A program made the translations under genes and the position numbers. A DNA stretch of 37,230 nucleotides from an uncultured Oscillospiraceae bacterium. Lineage in GTDB: Bacteria; Bacillota; Clostridia; Oscillospirales; Acutalibacteraceae. How positions within the stretch are numbered: the first letter of the stretch is position 1; every line of letters starts with the position of its first letter. The notes under the pieces are model-generated. The model did not search any database. It was not told the DNA's origin and saw nothing but the letters and a program-made list of their open reading frames with translations. Location of the stretch: positions 1 through 37,230 of the forward strand of contig CAJUSM010000024.1 of NCBI GenBank assembly GCA_910588935.1. Direction: 5' to 3'. This document shows positions 1 to 7,870 of this stretch, one piece after another.

Positions 1-42
1 CTTGGGTATGTGTCCTTTGTGCCTGTCAATCCTAGGAAGGGC

Positions 43-138
43 CTACTCTTCGGGCTGGTCCTGGTAGAGCCAGAGGATGAGCCCGTCGGGAGAACTGCTT
101 AGAAGGTACGGGAATTTCCCTTTCAATTTCTGATGATT
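43..138 (-). pseudogene. C-terminal remnant of a small secreted protein paralogue
   Basis: This short reading frame ends with PYLLSSSPDGLILWLYQDQP and a stop. The ending resembles the C-termini of the next two genes (PMLYNAEGLLCYFYH and PMIYDPDGLIYYLYH). It starts directly after the stop of the next gene, with no start codon or ribosome site of its own. It is best read as the surviving tail of a third tandem copy whose front was lost, perhaps by recombination between copies. The function of the family is unknown to me. Confidence 0.45.
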
Positions 139-607
139 ATGACGGAATAGCAGAGAAGTAGACAGGAGGATGATAAAAGTAGCAGAGCAAACCTTCTGCG
201 TTGTAAAGCATAGGGCCCTTATTATCATCGATTTTCAGTAATTTACCGCTGGGGGAATTTTTGTCCATCGCAGCGGTACAATCAATCCAATCTCCCGCTT
301 CCACGCTGTCAAACTGTTCTTGAGAGCATTCGTAACGATAATTCAAGGTGTTGAATCCGGTTCCAAATGATGGCCAGAACACCAGAGACTCTGCCCATGC
401 TTTCAGGCTCTGTCCTTTTGTTACCGTAATATAGTAGGCAGAATCTGTACATTCCTTGTTGAGTACGCCGTGATAGCCATAAGATTCTCCGGGCCCTATA
501 ACTCCACCCCCTTCCATTGACGTATCCCAGGAGGCAGTGGATGTAGCGCTAAACATAGCGCAAACGAACAGTGCCAATAAGAGAGCGCTCAGCTTGTGGT
601 TTTTCAT
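137..607 (-). CDS. small secreted protein, unknown family, tandem copy 1
   Basis: A 156-residue protein with an N-terminal signal peptide: basic MKNHK, hydrophobic residues 7-20, and a likely cleavage site near ATSTA at 21-26. A GGAGG site lies 9 bases before the ATG. The mature part has no domain I recognise. It is a paralogue of the protein at 629-1213: both share KEC near the start, a Y-x-CS-x-E-x-x-DS-x-x-AG-x-x-I block in the middle, and a (P)M-hydrophobic-Y...GL...Y-H ending. It is probably exported and may be anchored to the wall or free. The 22-base gap suggests cotranscription with the neighbouring copy. No function is assigned. Confidence 0.6.
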   Translation of the reverse strand: MKNHKLSALLLALFVCAMFSATSTASWDTSMEGGGVIGPGESYGYHGVLNKECTDSAYYITVTKGQSLKAWAESLVFWPSFGTGFNTLNYRYECSQEQFDSVEAGDWIDCTAAMDKNSPSGKLLKIDDNKGPMLYNAEGLLCYFYHPPVYFSAIPS

Positions 608-628
608 AGTTTATATCCTCCGCAGAAC

Positions 629-1213
629 TTATTCCATAGGCTTGTGGTAAAGGTAGTAGATCAGCCCGTCAGGGTCGTAGATCATAGGCCGGCTGTCCTC
701 CACTTCCAAAATAACGTCCCGAATATTGTCGTAATCGTCCAAACTTCCTTCCTCTGTCACAACAACCTCGATTTTTTCACCTGCATTGATGCTGTCATAT
801 ATTTCTTTGGAACAGTAATAGACATTTTCCTGTTCTTCGTACGAAGTATTCACGTGCCGCATTGCCCACTTCCGCCATCGAATTTTCCAGTCACAAAGCG
901 ACTTGATATCATCCAATTGTTTGATCCACCGCTCAAAGTTCGATGTAGGCAGGCTGCAGCTGGTGGAGGTGATCATATAGAGAGGTTCCGCATAAAGCGT
1001 GTCTACACATTCCTTCTTTACCACGACAATGGAGTATTTCCAGGTCTGCGAACCAGGCGTTCTATAGTGAGGTTCCCAGCTTCCTTTGTAACCCGTTTTC
1101 GGAGATTGGCGGAGAACCTGAGACAGGAGAACGGAGCCGCCGAAGAAGACGAGCAGCAGGAGGAAGAGAAGGGAATATTCATGGAGCTTATTTTTATAAT
1201 GGCTTTTTTTCAT
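629..1213 (-). CDS. secreted or membrane-anchored small protein, tandem copy 2
   Basis: A 194-residue protein with one N-terminal hydrophobic segment (about residues 13-33), which acts as a signal peptide or anchor. The rest is polar and extracytoplasmic. It ends in PMIYDPDGLIYYLYHKP, closely related to the ending of the 137-607 protein and of the 43-138 remnant, so the three form a tandem family. No clear Shine-Dalgarno precedes the ATG, so translation may depend on the upstream gene at 1255-2397, which ends 41 bases earlier. I do not recognise the family. Confidence 0.55.
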   Translation of the reverse strand: MKKSHYKNKLHEYSLLFLLLLVFFGGSVLLSQVLRQSPKTGYKGSWEPHYRTPGSQTWKYSIVVVKKECVDTLYAEPLYMITSTSCSLPTSNFERWIKQLDDIKSLCDWKIRWRKWAMRHVNTSYEEQENVYYCSKEIYDSINAGEKIEVVVTEEGSLDDYDNIRDVILEVEDSRPMIYDPDGLIYYLYHKPME

Positions 1214-1254
1214 GAAATATTCTGCAAGGTTAGTTTACTTTTATTTTGTATCCT

Positions 1255-2397
1255 TCAATAAGGGGGGTAATAATTTGGATCTATAAACATATCGTTAGTG
1301 TTGTAACCGTCCATTATAAATAAATAGTTCTTTCCAGATGTGCTCTGTGCATATCCAAAACACATCACTGCATGAGAAGCCTCTGACTTATTTGTATGAG
1401 CATATAGCGTCATATGTACGGGGCATTCAGCATCAAGAGCTGGTTTGTATGCGTTGATTGTCGTCCCTCTTAACGCTTGAGAGGACCACGTTCCTGAGCT
1501 TTCATTTCCCAAATATCCTTCATAGCCCCATAAGAAATATTCAGGGAAGGTACCATCTTTATCACTGGTATACATTGCGCTTTTTACAAAGCGATAGATA
1601 TAGTTCATTTTATCTTCAACAGAATAACTTGAAGAAAACCGATCTGTAACACTATAACGTCCACGTTTTGCTCCCCAATACCACAAAATATTCGCAACTG
1701 TCGTGGGAACGCAATTGTGAATTTCTTTTACTCCTAAGCCAGAGTGAGTTTGAGAATCTTTATTGGTGTCATAATAATACCACATTGTTTTATAATCCGT
1801 TCCTGCACCAAAGTACGGTATTTTGTACACAGAACTATTCTTGATAGCTGCCTGTTTCCAAGTGATTATGCCTGCAGCAATATCCACGCACGGCATAATC
1901 CCCGTCTCCAACGTGGTCGTCTCTCCATCATAAACCGAGTAATATGTATCCCCCTCAACCGGCAGATAAATCTGCTCCGGCCCCCGGTAGATGATCTGGG
2001 CTTCGGGGCTGTCCTCATCGTCAAGGGTAGCCAGCTGTGTCTCCGCAAACAGGCTCGCGGCCTCCTCGGTGTCGAACAGTCCGCCGCCCTCGAAAGCGCC
2101 CTCCACAATGGGGTTCTCCCCGGAAATCAGGCTCAGCAGCACATACCCCGCCGGGCCCGCTTCGTTGTTGAAGCTCACATAGTAGCCGGTAGGGTTCCCG
2201 GCCCCGTCGGTCAGGTGGGCAAAGTCCCGGATGACAATGCTGGGGTCCTCCTAGGACTCGGTCATGAAGTACAGGGCGTAGTCCATGATCTCCTGGTCCG
2301 TAGGCAGGGGCTGGGCTTCCGGTTCGCTGGCCCCGGCAGGAATCCACAGGGAGAGGCAGATGCTCAGGGTTAGAACCAACGCGATCAGTTTTTTCAT
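1255..2397 (-). pseudogene. secreted C39-like cysteine protease, interrupted by an in-frame TAG
   Basis: Reading from ATG at 2397 (AGGAG site just upstream) gives a 381-codon frame with a clear signal peptide (MKKLIALVLTLSICLSLWIP, then AGAS) and one TAG at codon 49 (2251-2253). The frame continues without any shift to the stop at 1255. The second half carries papain-fold features: Cys229 in HNCVPTT, His342 in EASHAVMCFGY and Asp363 in YLFIMDGYN, which fits the C39_2 family. A start at the GTG at 2178 would lose the signal peptide, so I read it as a nonsense-disrupted gene. TAG is used as an ordinary stop elsewhere in the window, for example at 23249. The fold assignment is inferred from motifs. 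Confidence 0.65.
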
Positions 2398-2825
2398 TTC
2401 TAGCACTCCTTTGTCGCTTTATTTTGAAGCTAAGAAGCAGGAAAGAAGCCATAGGATAATTGAGAGTACACATGAAAGAAAAATTCCTTTTATGCCCATG
2501 TTGTATCATATTAAAAATTTTTCTAACAAGCATCTTATGTTCTTACGAGGACAATAATGGCTTATTTTCCTTATTCTTTCATTTATCATACCACGCAAAA
2601 TTAATATAGTCAATACTTTGGGTAAATTTTATCCGCTTTTACACATTCTTTGCAACCTTAAATCCACATGTTCTTACTTATAAGAAGCTCCATATCTTCT
2701 ATACAGCATATCATCTCCCCAAAAATCTCCGCAGGACTATTTTGTACTTCAACTGATTTGTCGCTATTTTTTAGAATTTGCATACATCAAAAGATAAGCA
2801 AATACCAAGCATAGCTAGGAGAATC
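2398..2825. other. AT-rich intergenic region without a gene
   Basis: Between the protease start and the GH3 promoter the sequence is AT-rich and has no convincing coding frame. It must hold the promoter of the minus-strand protease, but I see no strong -35/-10 pair there. No RNA gene or long repeat was recognised. Confidence 0.5.
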
Positions 2826-2854
2826 TTGCAAAAAGCTGTAATTCCTGATATAAT
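2826..2854 (+). promoter_or_regulatory. sigma-A type promoter of the GH3 gene
   Basis: TTGCAA (2826-2831), a 17-base spacer and TATAAT (2849-2854). The -10 context TTCCTGATATAATCA recurs exactly at the yajC promoter (29495-29511 region). Confidence 0.75.
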
Positions 2855-2885
2855 CATAAAAACATTACAAGACGGAGGCTGCACA

Positions 2886-5126
2886 ATGCTGTACAAGAAC
2901 GCGACAAAATCCCCTAAGGAGAGAGCACGGGATCTGTTAGCACGTATGAGCATAGAGGAAAAAGTAGGGCAGCTTAACCAGCGGCTATTAGGCTTTTCCA
3001 TTTACCAGCGACAGGGGGACGATATCCAACTTACCAATGACTTTCAGCAGGAGGTTCAGCGGTTTAGCGGGCTTGGGGTGCTCTATGGGCTGTATCGTGC
3101 CGACCCTTGGTCTGACAGGGACTATGAAACTGGCCTTTCTGGCATACATATGAAACAGGCGTATAATCAGGTGCAGCGTTATGTGCTGAGTCATTCCAGG
3201 CTGGGAATTCCAATGCTTCTCAGTTCCGAGTGCCCTCACGGCCACCAAGCCCTTGATGGCTACCTTCTCCCAGTCAACTTGGCTATGGGAGCAGCTTGGA
3301 ACCCCGAACTCATCGAAAAAGCCTACCAGGTTTGCGGCGCCCAGCTGCGGGAACTGGGGGTAGACTACGCTTTAATTTCCATGCTGGACATATTGCGGGA
3401 CCCTCGCTGGGGGCGGAGTGAGGAATGTTATTCTGAAGATCCTTTTTTGGCATCTGCTTTAGCAAAAAAAACGGTAGAAGGCTGCCAACAAAGTGGCGTG
3501 GCTGTGGTAGCAAAGCATTTTTGTGCCCAAGGAGAAACTACCGGAGGTATTAATGCCAGTGCCGCCCGCATTGGGGGCAGAGAATTGCGAGAAATCCATC
3601 TTCCGGTTATGAAAGCATGCTGCGACGCCGGCGTACAAGGAGTAATGGCCGCATATAATGAAATAGACGGGGTGTTTTGCCATGCCAACTCTGTCCTGCT
3701 CGACGATATCCTCAGGAGAGAGCTGGGTTTTCAGGGAATCGTAATGGCCGATGGCCATGCCCTAGACCGGTTGAACTCCATAACAGGAAGCCCCATAGCT
3801 TCGGCTGCCCTGGCGCTAAAAGCGGGAATTGGTATTAGTCTGTGGGACGAGGTTTTCCCTTGCCTAAAAGAAGCTTTATACGCTGGCCTCGTTACCCAGG
3901 AGGAAATAGATCGGGCTGTGCTGGCTGTTCTAGAGCTTAAATTCAGTCGAGGGTTATTTGAAAAGCCTTTCTTAGATGAAAGCCCCCTCCAAGTATTTGA
4001 CTATAATGTTTTTTCAGAAAGCCTGGAGCTTGCCCGGCAAAGCCCTGTACTGCTGAAAAACCAGGGAATTCTCCCCTTGGAAAACCCCCGGTCGATTGCC
4101 GTAATTGGGCCAAACGCCCACAATCTTTATAGCCAGCTAGGGGATTATACGCCCTGTCAGCGGCCTGGCCAAGGTGTTACAGTTTTTCAGGGGCTAGAGG
4201 AGCGTTTTGGTAAGGATTGTGTGGGCTTTGCACAGGGCTGCACTGTTTGCGATAATGGACAGGAGGGCTTTTCACAAGCTCTAGAGTTAGCCAATAAGAG
4301 CGACTTAATCGTGTTGGTACTAGGCGGATCTTCCAGTCGATTTGCCGGGGCGAAATTCGATACCAATGGAGCTGCTATTGTAGACGGGCCCATTGAGATG
4401 GATTGCGGTGAAGGCGTGGATGTGGAATCGCTGGAACTGCCCGGAGCCCAGACCGCCTTAGCTAAAAAAATCTTTGCCATAGGAAAACCAGTGGTCACAG
4501 TTATTATTGCAGGACGTCCATATGCCATTAATGACATTTACCAGCAGTCCTCCGCCCTGCTCTACGCATTTTATCCTGGACCCATGGGAGGCAAAGCCAT
4601 TGGAGAAATCTTGGCAGGCGACCGTTCTCCTTCTGGACGCTTGCCAGTCTCACTGCCAAAAAGCGCAGAGTCGCTCCCCTGCTATTATAATTATAAATCC
4701 TCTTATCAGCCAAAAAGCCCCGCCCTCTTCCCCTTTGGCTATGGAATGAGTTATACCCAATTTTCAATAGAAAGTCCCATATTTCCCTCTCCAATATCTG
4801 TGGCTGCGCTGCTCTCTGGGGCAAAAGCCCAGGTTCGCTTTACATTAATTAATAGAGGAAACTATGCCGCTTATGCTGTACCCCAACTATTCATCCACGA
4901 TCGACAGGCCAGTACAGTCCGGCGAATAAAGGAACTGAAAGGTTTTCAAAAAGTCTTCCTAAAACCTGGCCAACATATATCATGTACAATTTCTGTAGGA
5001 CGCCAAGAGCTTTCACTGTGGGATCAGAACATGAAATTTGTATTGGAACCGGGATTCTTTGATCTTTTCTTAGAGGAAGGCGGAGCTTTGCTTGCCCAAG
5101 GTGAGTTGGAGGTTCTCGCAAAGTAG
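2886..5126 (+). CDS. glycoside hydrolase family 3, beta-glucosidase/xylosidase type
   Basis: A 746-residue cytoplasmic enzyme predicted to release terminal beta-linked sugars from oligosaccharides. The start at 2886 is chosen because GGAGG lies 7 bases upstream and the promoter is just before it; the longer frame from 2778 would start upstream of the promoter. Order: GH3 N-terminal barrel to about residue 330, with the KHF motif and nucleophile Asp289 in GIVMADGHALD; GH3 C-terminal domain around 370-600, with the EGVDVESLELPGAQ block and GRPYAI; and a fibronectin III-like domain over the last 100 residues. There is no signal peptide, so the substrate must be imported. Its own promoter and terminator separate it from the Pel operon. 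The exact sugar specificity cannot be told. Confidence 0.9.
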   Translation: MLYKNATKSPKERARDLLARMSIEEKVGQLNQRLLGFSIYQRQGDDIQLTNDFQQEVQRFSGLGVLYGLYRADPWSDRDYETGLSGIHMKQAYNQVQRYVLSHSRLGIPMLLSSECPHGHQALDGYLLPVNLAMGAAWNPELIEKAYQVCGAQLRELGVDYALISMLDILRDPRWGRSEECYSEDPFLASALAKKTVEGCQQSGVAVVAKHFCAQGETTGGINASAARIGGRELREIHLPVMKACCDAGVQGVMAAYNEIDGVFCHANSVLLDDILRRELGFQGIVMADGHALDRLNSITGSPIASAALALKAGIGISLWDEVFPCLKEALYAGLVTQEEIDRAVLAVLELKFSRGLFEKPFLDESPLQVFDYNVFSESLELARQSPVLLKNQGILPLENPRSIAVIGPNAHNLYSQLGDYTPCQRPGQGVTVFQGLEERFGKDCVGFAQGCTVCDNGQEGFSQALELANKSDLIVLVLGGSSSRFAGAKFDTNGAAIVDGPIEMDCGEGVDVESLELPGAQTALAKKIFAIGKPVVTVIIAGRPYAINDIYQQSSALLYAFYPGPMGGKAIGEILAGDRSPSGRLPVSLPKSAESLPCYYNYKSSYQPKSPALFPFGYGMSYTQFSIESPIFPSPISVAALLSGAKAQVRFTLINRGNYAAYAVPQLFIHDRQASTVRRIKELKGFQKVFLKPGQHISCTISVGRQELSLWDQNMKFVLEPGFFDLFLEEGGALLAQGELEVLAK

Positions 5127-5131
5127 ATAAT

Positions 5132-5166
5132 AAAAGGCGAACTCCCCTCTATGGGCACCGCCTTTT
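5132..5166 (+). terminator. Rho-independent terminator after the GH3 gene
   Basis: AAAAGGCG (5132-5139) pairs with CGCCTTTT (5159-5166), with an additional CCC/GGG pairing inside the loop. The stem begins 5 bases after the stop codon and ends in a short T run. Confidence 0.75.
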
Positions 5167-5366
5167 GTATGTTATTATGTGAAATGTTAATTCGAATTTT
5201 TTTACATCCAAATACGATCACAGCTTGGCATTTTCACTTCGCTTCTCTATTGTCATTCCTGTCATCAACAGCCTATTCCATCACTATTTTGAGAACTTCA
5301 TTCTTTTCAATCCAAAACACCAGCCGTTATTTTTCAACGCTATAGCGGCAAAAATCAAAAATAATC

Positions 5367-5395
5367 TTGCATGTTGCTAATCGCTGTGCTATCAT
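5367..5395 (+). promoter_or_regulatory. candidate distal promoter of the Pel operon
   Basis: TTGCAT (5367-5372), a 17-base spacer and TATCAT (5390-5395). If used, it would give a leader of about 265 bases before pelD. Confidence 0.4.
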
Positions 5396-5445
5396 TATTA
5401 ATATAGGTAAAGCCGTTTTCTTCACATGCAAACTTCCTTGTTAAC

Positions 5446-5473
5446 TTGAGAAAATACATAGCTTCTATATAAT
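5446..5473 (+). promoter_or_regulatory. candidate proximal promoter of the Pel operon
   Basis: TTGAGA (5446-5451), a 16-base spacer and TATAAT (5468-5473). Transcription would start near 5480, leaving about 190 untranslated bases. Confidence 0.5.
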
Positions 5474-5479
5474 ATAGCG

Positions 5480-5668
5480 CTTTAGCAAATTCGATAATGA
5501 TCAGGTTTGCAGATTTTTTACCATGTTGTAGTTCTAGATTGCTTTTTGAAACTTATCGTGGGAAATCGTTTCTATGCTCAAAAGGGATTTTACCATCCTG
5601 TCAGCTCTGCCGCGCCTGTATTTTTGACCGGTTGAAATGCTTATCTGGCAGAGAAGGGAGATAAAACT
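5480..5668 (+). promoter_or_regulatory. long structured leader upstream of the SDR-PelD gene
   Basis: This stretch has no convincing frame but contains inverted repeats. GAAAC (5548-5552) pairs with GTTTC (5568-5572). CTCTGCC (5605-5611) pairs with GGCAGAG (5647-5653), whose last base touches the GAAGGGAG ribosome site of the first gene. Such pairing next to the ribosome site could affect translation. I looked for a c-di-GMP riboswitch signature and could not recognise one. Confidence 0.35.
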
Positions 5669-7870
5669 ATGAATATTTTACTCATTGGCCTCGGTCAGAT
5701 AGCGGAGGCGTTTATTGACAAGTTCAATAAGTGCGGAGACCGCGTTTACTTGCTCACAGGTCAAAAGGAAAACTCTTTTTCTACCAAGCGAGTTTTTGAA
5801 CGGTACCACTTTACATATGAGGATGACAGCATACAGGATATTTTTGAAAGTGTAAAACCTGATATCTCCATCTTTTTAGGAGCTTTTGATGGTAATTTTA
5901 ACTGGCGAGATCCCCGCCAGGAATCTGTGCGGTATACCGCTGCCTTAATGAATATTATGGCTGCTTTTTCCATTGTAGGCAGTGGTCGTTTTGTCTATTT
6001 CTCTTCCCACGAGGTGTACGGGGGTTCTTACCCCAATAATGTACCGGAATCCCGCTCCCCTTCTCCCCGAGGATTTCGAGCAATGGCCATTGCCCAAGGC
6101 GAAGAAATCTGTGCCAATTATCGCCGAACGCAGGGCATGGACATCCTTATTCTACGTTTTGACCACCTTTATTGCGTCCCCCAACGAACAAAAGCAAATC
6201 ATTTGCACTATGGCTCCGCCTGGGAAGGCCCCTGCTTCGCTATGTGCTTAGAAGCCCTAAAAAGCGGTCATATTTCTGCCAGCGACCGGGAAATCTTTTC
6301 TCTTCTGTTCTTAACAGATGCCGTTGAGCTGAGTTACAAGGCGATTAGCTCTGGCCGACTTCAGCGTTCGCTTTATCACATCTCTGCCATGGAAGAGATC
6401 ACCGGCACCGCTTTGGCAGAACTCATCCGGGAATACTTGGGCGGCGGCATTGACATTTTAGACAACTCGGTAGGAGACTACCACCGGGTGATTTTAGACG
6501 GAGGAGCTTTTCAAAAAGAATTCGGTCAGAGAATTCTGGTCCATACGAAAGAAGGAACCAGCCAGGTAGCCAGATACATGCGTCGGCACAGTGCTTCTTT
6601 CATTCTTGCAGAGGATGTGGGGGGCAATCGGCTGGAGCGGTTATGGCATATAACCAAAACTGTAATTGCTCAACTGGTGCCTTTCGCAGAAAGTTTGCTT
6701 TGCTTCTGGTTGGTTTACCAACTTAGCGGCACGACTATTGGCAGTGATTTTTTTGCCCGAGTAGATTTCTATCTGCTCTATGTACTAATTTTTGCCTTTA
6801 TCCACGGCCAACAGCAGGCAGTGCTGGCCGCGTTTTTATCCATGACTGGTTATTGCTTTCAGCAGATGGGGGTCCGCACAGGTTTTGAAGTGCTCTTAGA
6901 CCACAACACGTATGTATGGATGGCCCAACTTTTTGTACTTGGCATGGCTGTAGGGTATATGCGAGACCAATTACATAAGCTCAAGCAAGAGGACGCTGAG
7001 GAAATCGATTACCTACGAGGAAAACTGGCGGATATTGCCGACATCAATGACAGCAATGTACGCATGAAAAAGAACTTCGAGTCGCAATTGGTCAATCAGA
7101 AAGGTAGCCTGGGCAAGATTTATGAAATCACCTCTAAGTTGGAGGGATATGGCCCAGAGGAGGTACTTTTCTATGCCGCGCAGGTTCTCTCTCAGCTGAT
7201 GGATTGCCGGGACATAGCGGTATACTTTGTAGCAAACGGAGACTATGCCAGACTGTTCTCAGCCACCTCAGCCGAAGCCAGAAGTCTAGGGGCCTCTATT
7301 AAATATACGGCTATGGAGGAGATGTATGCTCAGCTTAAGGAACGCCGTGTGTATGTAAATAAGAATATGTCAGAAAAGCTGCCTTTGATGGCCAGCGCGG
7401 TCTATGCCGAGGAGGGAATGCAGCTAATCTTCATGCTGTGGGGAATTCCTTGGCAGCGTATGACTCTGGCTGAGGCCAACCGCCTAGCTATAGTAGGCCA
7501 GTTAGTTCAGTCTGCAGTAGTACGGGCCAACCGATATCTAGAAGCCCTGCGAAGCCAACGCTATATTGGAGGGAGCAATTTGTTGGCTGAAGATGCTTTT
7601 AGCCAATTGGTCACCGCTTTTCTGGAGGCAAAGGACAAGGGGCTTACTTTGTGTACCCTTTTGGAAGTAGACACGAAGAATCAAAACTTGGAGGCCGTAG
7701 CCAGCAAATTAAGCGCGAGTATTCGGCAAACTGACTACATGGGCTTATTCCAGGGGGGAAAGCTCTGCGTGTTGCTCTCTAATACAGATGACGAAAATGC
7801 TCTGCTGGTTATTGGGCGGTTCCGCCAGGCGGGCTACGAGAGCCAACCAGTAAAGGGGGCGCTAAAGTGA
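5669..7870 (+). CDS. pelD: SDR-PelD fusion, membrane c-di-GMP receptor of a Pel-type operon
   Basis: A 733-residue protein. Residues 1-310 form an extended SDR (sugar epimerase-like) domain with the nucleotide-binding GLGQIA motif at 7-12 and SSHEVYGG at 112-119. No Tyr or Lys stands where YxxxK should be (no Lys from 114 to 150), so catalysis is doubtful. Residues 330-432 hold about four membrane segments, 433-490 a charged coiled coil, 490-625 a GAF-like domain, and 640-733 a degenerate GGDEF domain. The last keeps RQTD (686-689), matching the RxxD c-di-GMP inhibitory site, while GGDEF is replaced by QGGKL. In Pseudomonas, PelD binds c-di-GMP and switches on Pel synthesis; the same role is inferred here. 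The GAAGGGAG site supports the ATG. It overlaps pelE by 4 bases. Confidence 0.85.
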   Translation: MNILLIGLGQIAEAFIDKFNKCGDRVYLLTGQKENSFSTKRVFERYHFTYEDDSIQDIFESVKPDISIFLGAFDGNFNWRDPRQESVRYTAALMNIMAAFSIVGSGRFVYFSSHEVYGGSYPNNVPESRSPSPRGFRAMAIAQGEEICANYRRTQGMDILILRFDHLYCVPQRTKANHLHYGSAWEGPCFAMCLEALKSGHISASDREIFSLLFLTDAVELSYKAISSGRLQRSLYHISAMEEITGTALAELIREYLGGGIDILDNSVGDYHRVILDGGAFQKEFGQRILVHTKEGTSQVARYMRRHSASFILAEDVGGNRLERLWHITKTVIAQLVPFAESLLCFWLVYQLSGTTIGSDFFARVDFYLLYVLIFAFIHGQQQAVLAAFLSMTGYCFQQMGVRTGFEVLLDHNTYVWMAQLFVLGMAVGYMRDQLHKLKQEDAEEIDYLRGKLADIADINDSNVRMKKNFESQLVNQKGSLGKIYEITSKLEGYGPEEVLFYAAQVLSQLMDCRDIAVYFVANGDYARLFSATSAEARSLGASIKYTAMEEMYAQLKERRVYVNKNMSEKLPLMASAVYAEEGMQLIFMLWGIPWQRMTLAEANRLAIVGQLVQSAVVRANRYLEALRSQRYIGGSNLLAEDAFSQLVTAFLEAKDKGLTLCTLLEVDTKNQNLEAVASKLSASIRQTDYMGLFQGGKLCVLLSNTDDENALLVIGRFRQAGYESQPVKGALK

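Noticed and set aside
596..1261. 221-residue plus-strand open frame opposite the small secreted proteins
   Set aside because: It is the antisense of 629-1213, has no ribosome site and reads as low-complexity without family features.
2251..2253. TAG recoded as an amino acid, for example pyrrolysine
   Set aside because: TAG ends other genes in the window and no recoding machinery or element is visible; a nonsense mutation is simpler.
1744..2373. 209-residue plus-strand open frame
   Set aside because: It lies opposite the protease gene, whose own frame has a signal peptide and catalytic motifs.
2778..2885. 36-residue N-terminal extension of the GH3 enzyme
   Set aside because: The likely promoter lies within this stretch and a good ribosome site precedes the ATG at 2886.
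5480..5668. c-di-GMP riboswitch in the leader of the Pel operon
   Set aside because: The conserved CACGCACAGGGCAAACC-type core and tetraloop receptor pattern were not found by eye; a covariance search would be needed to decide.
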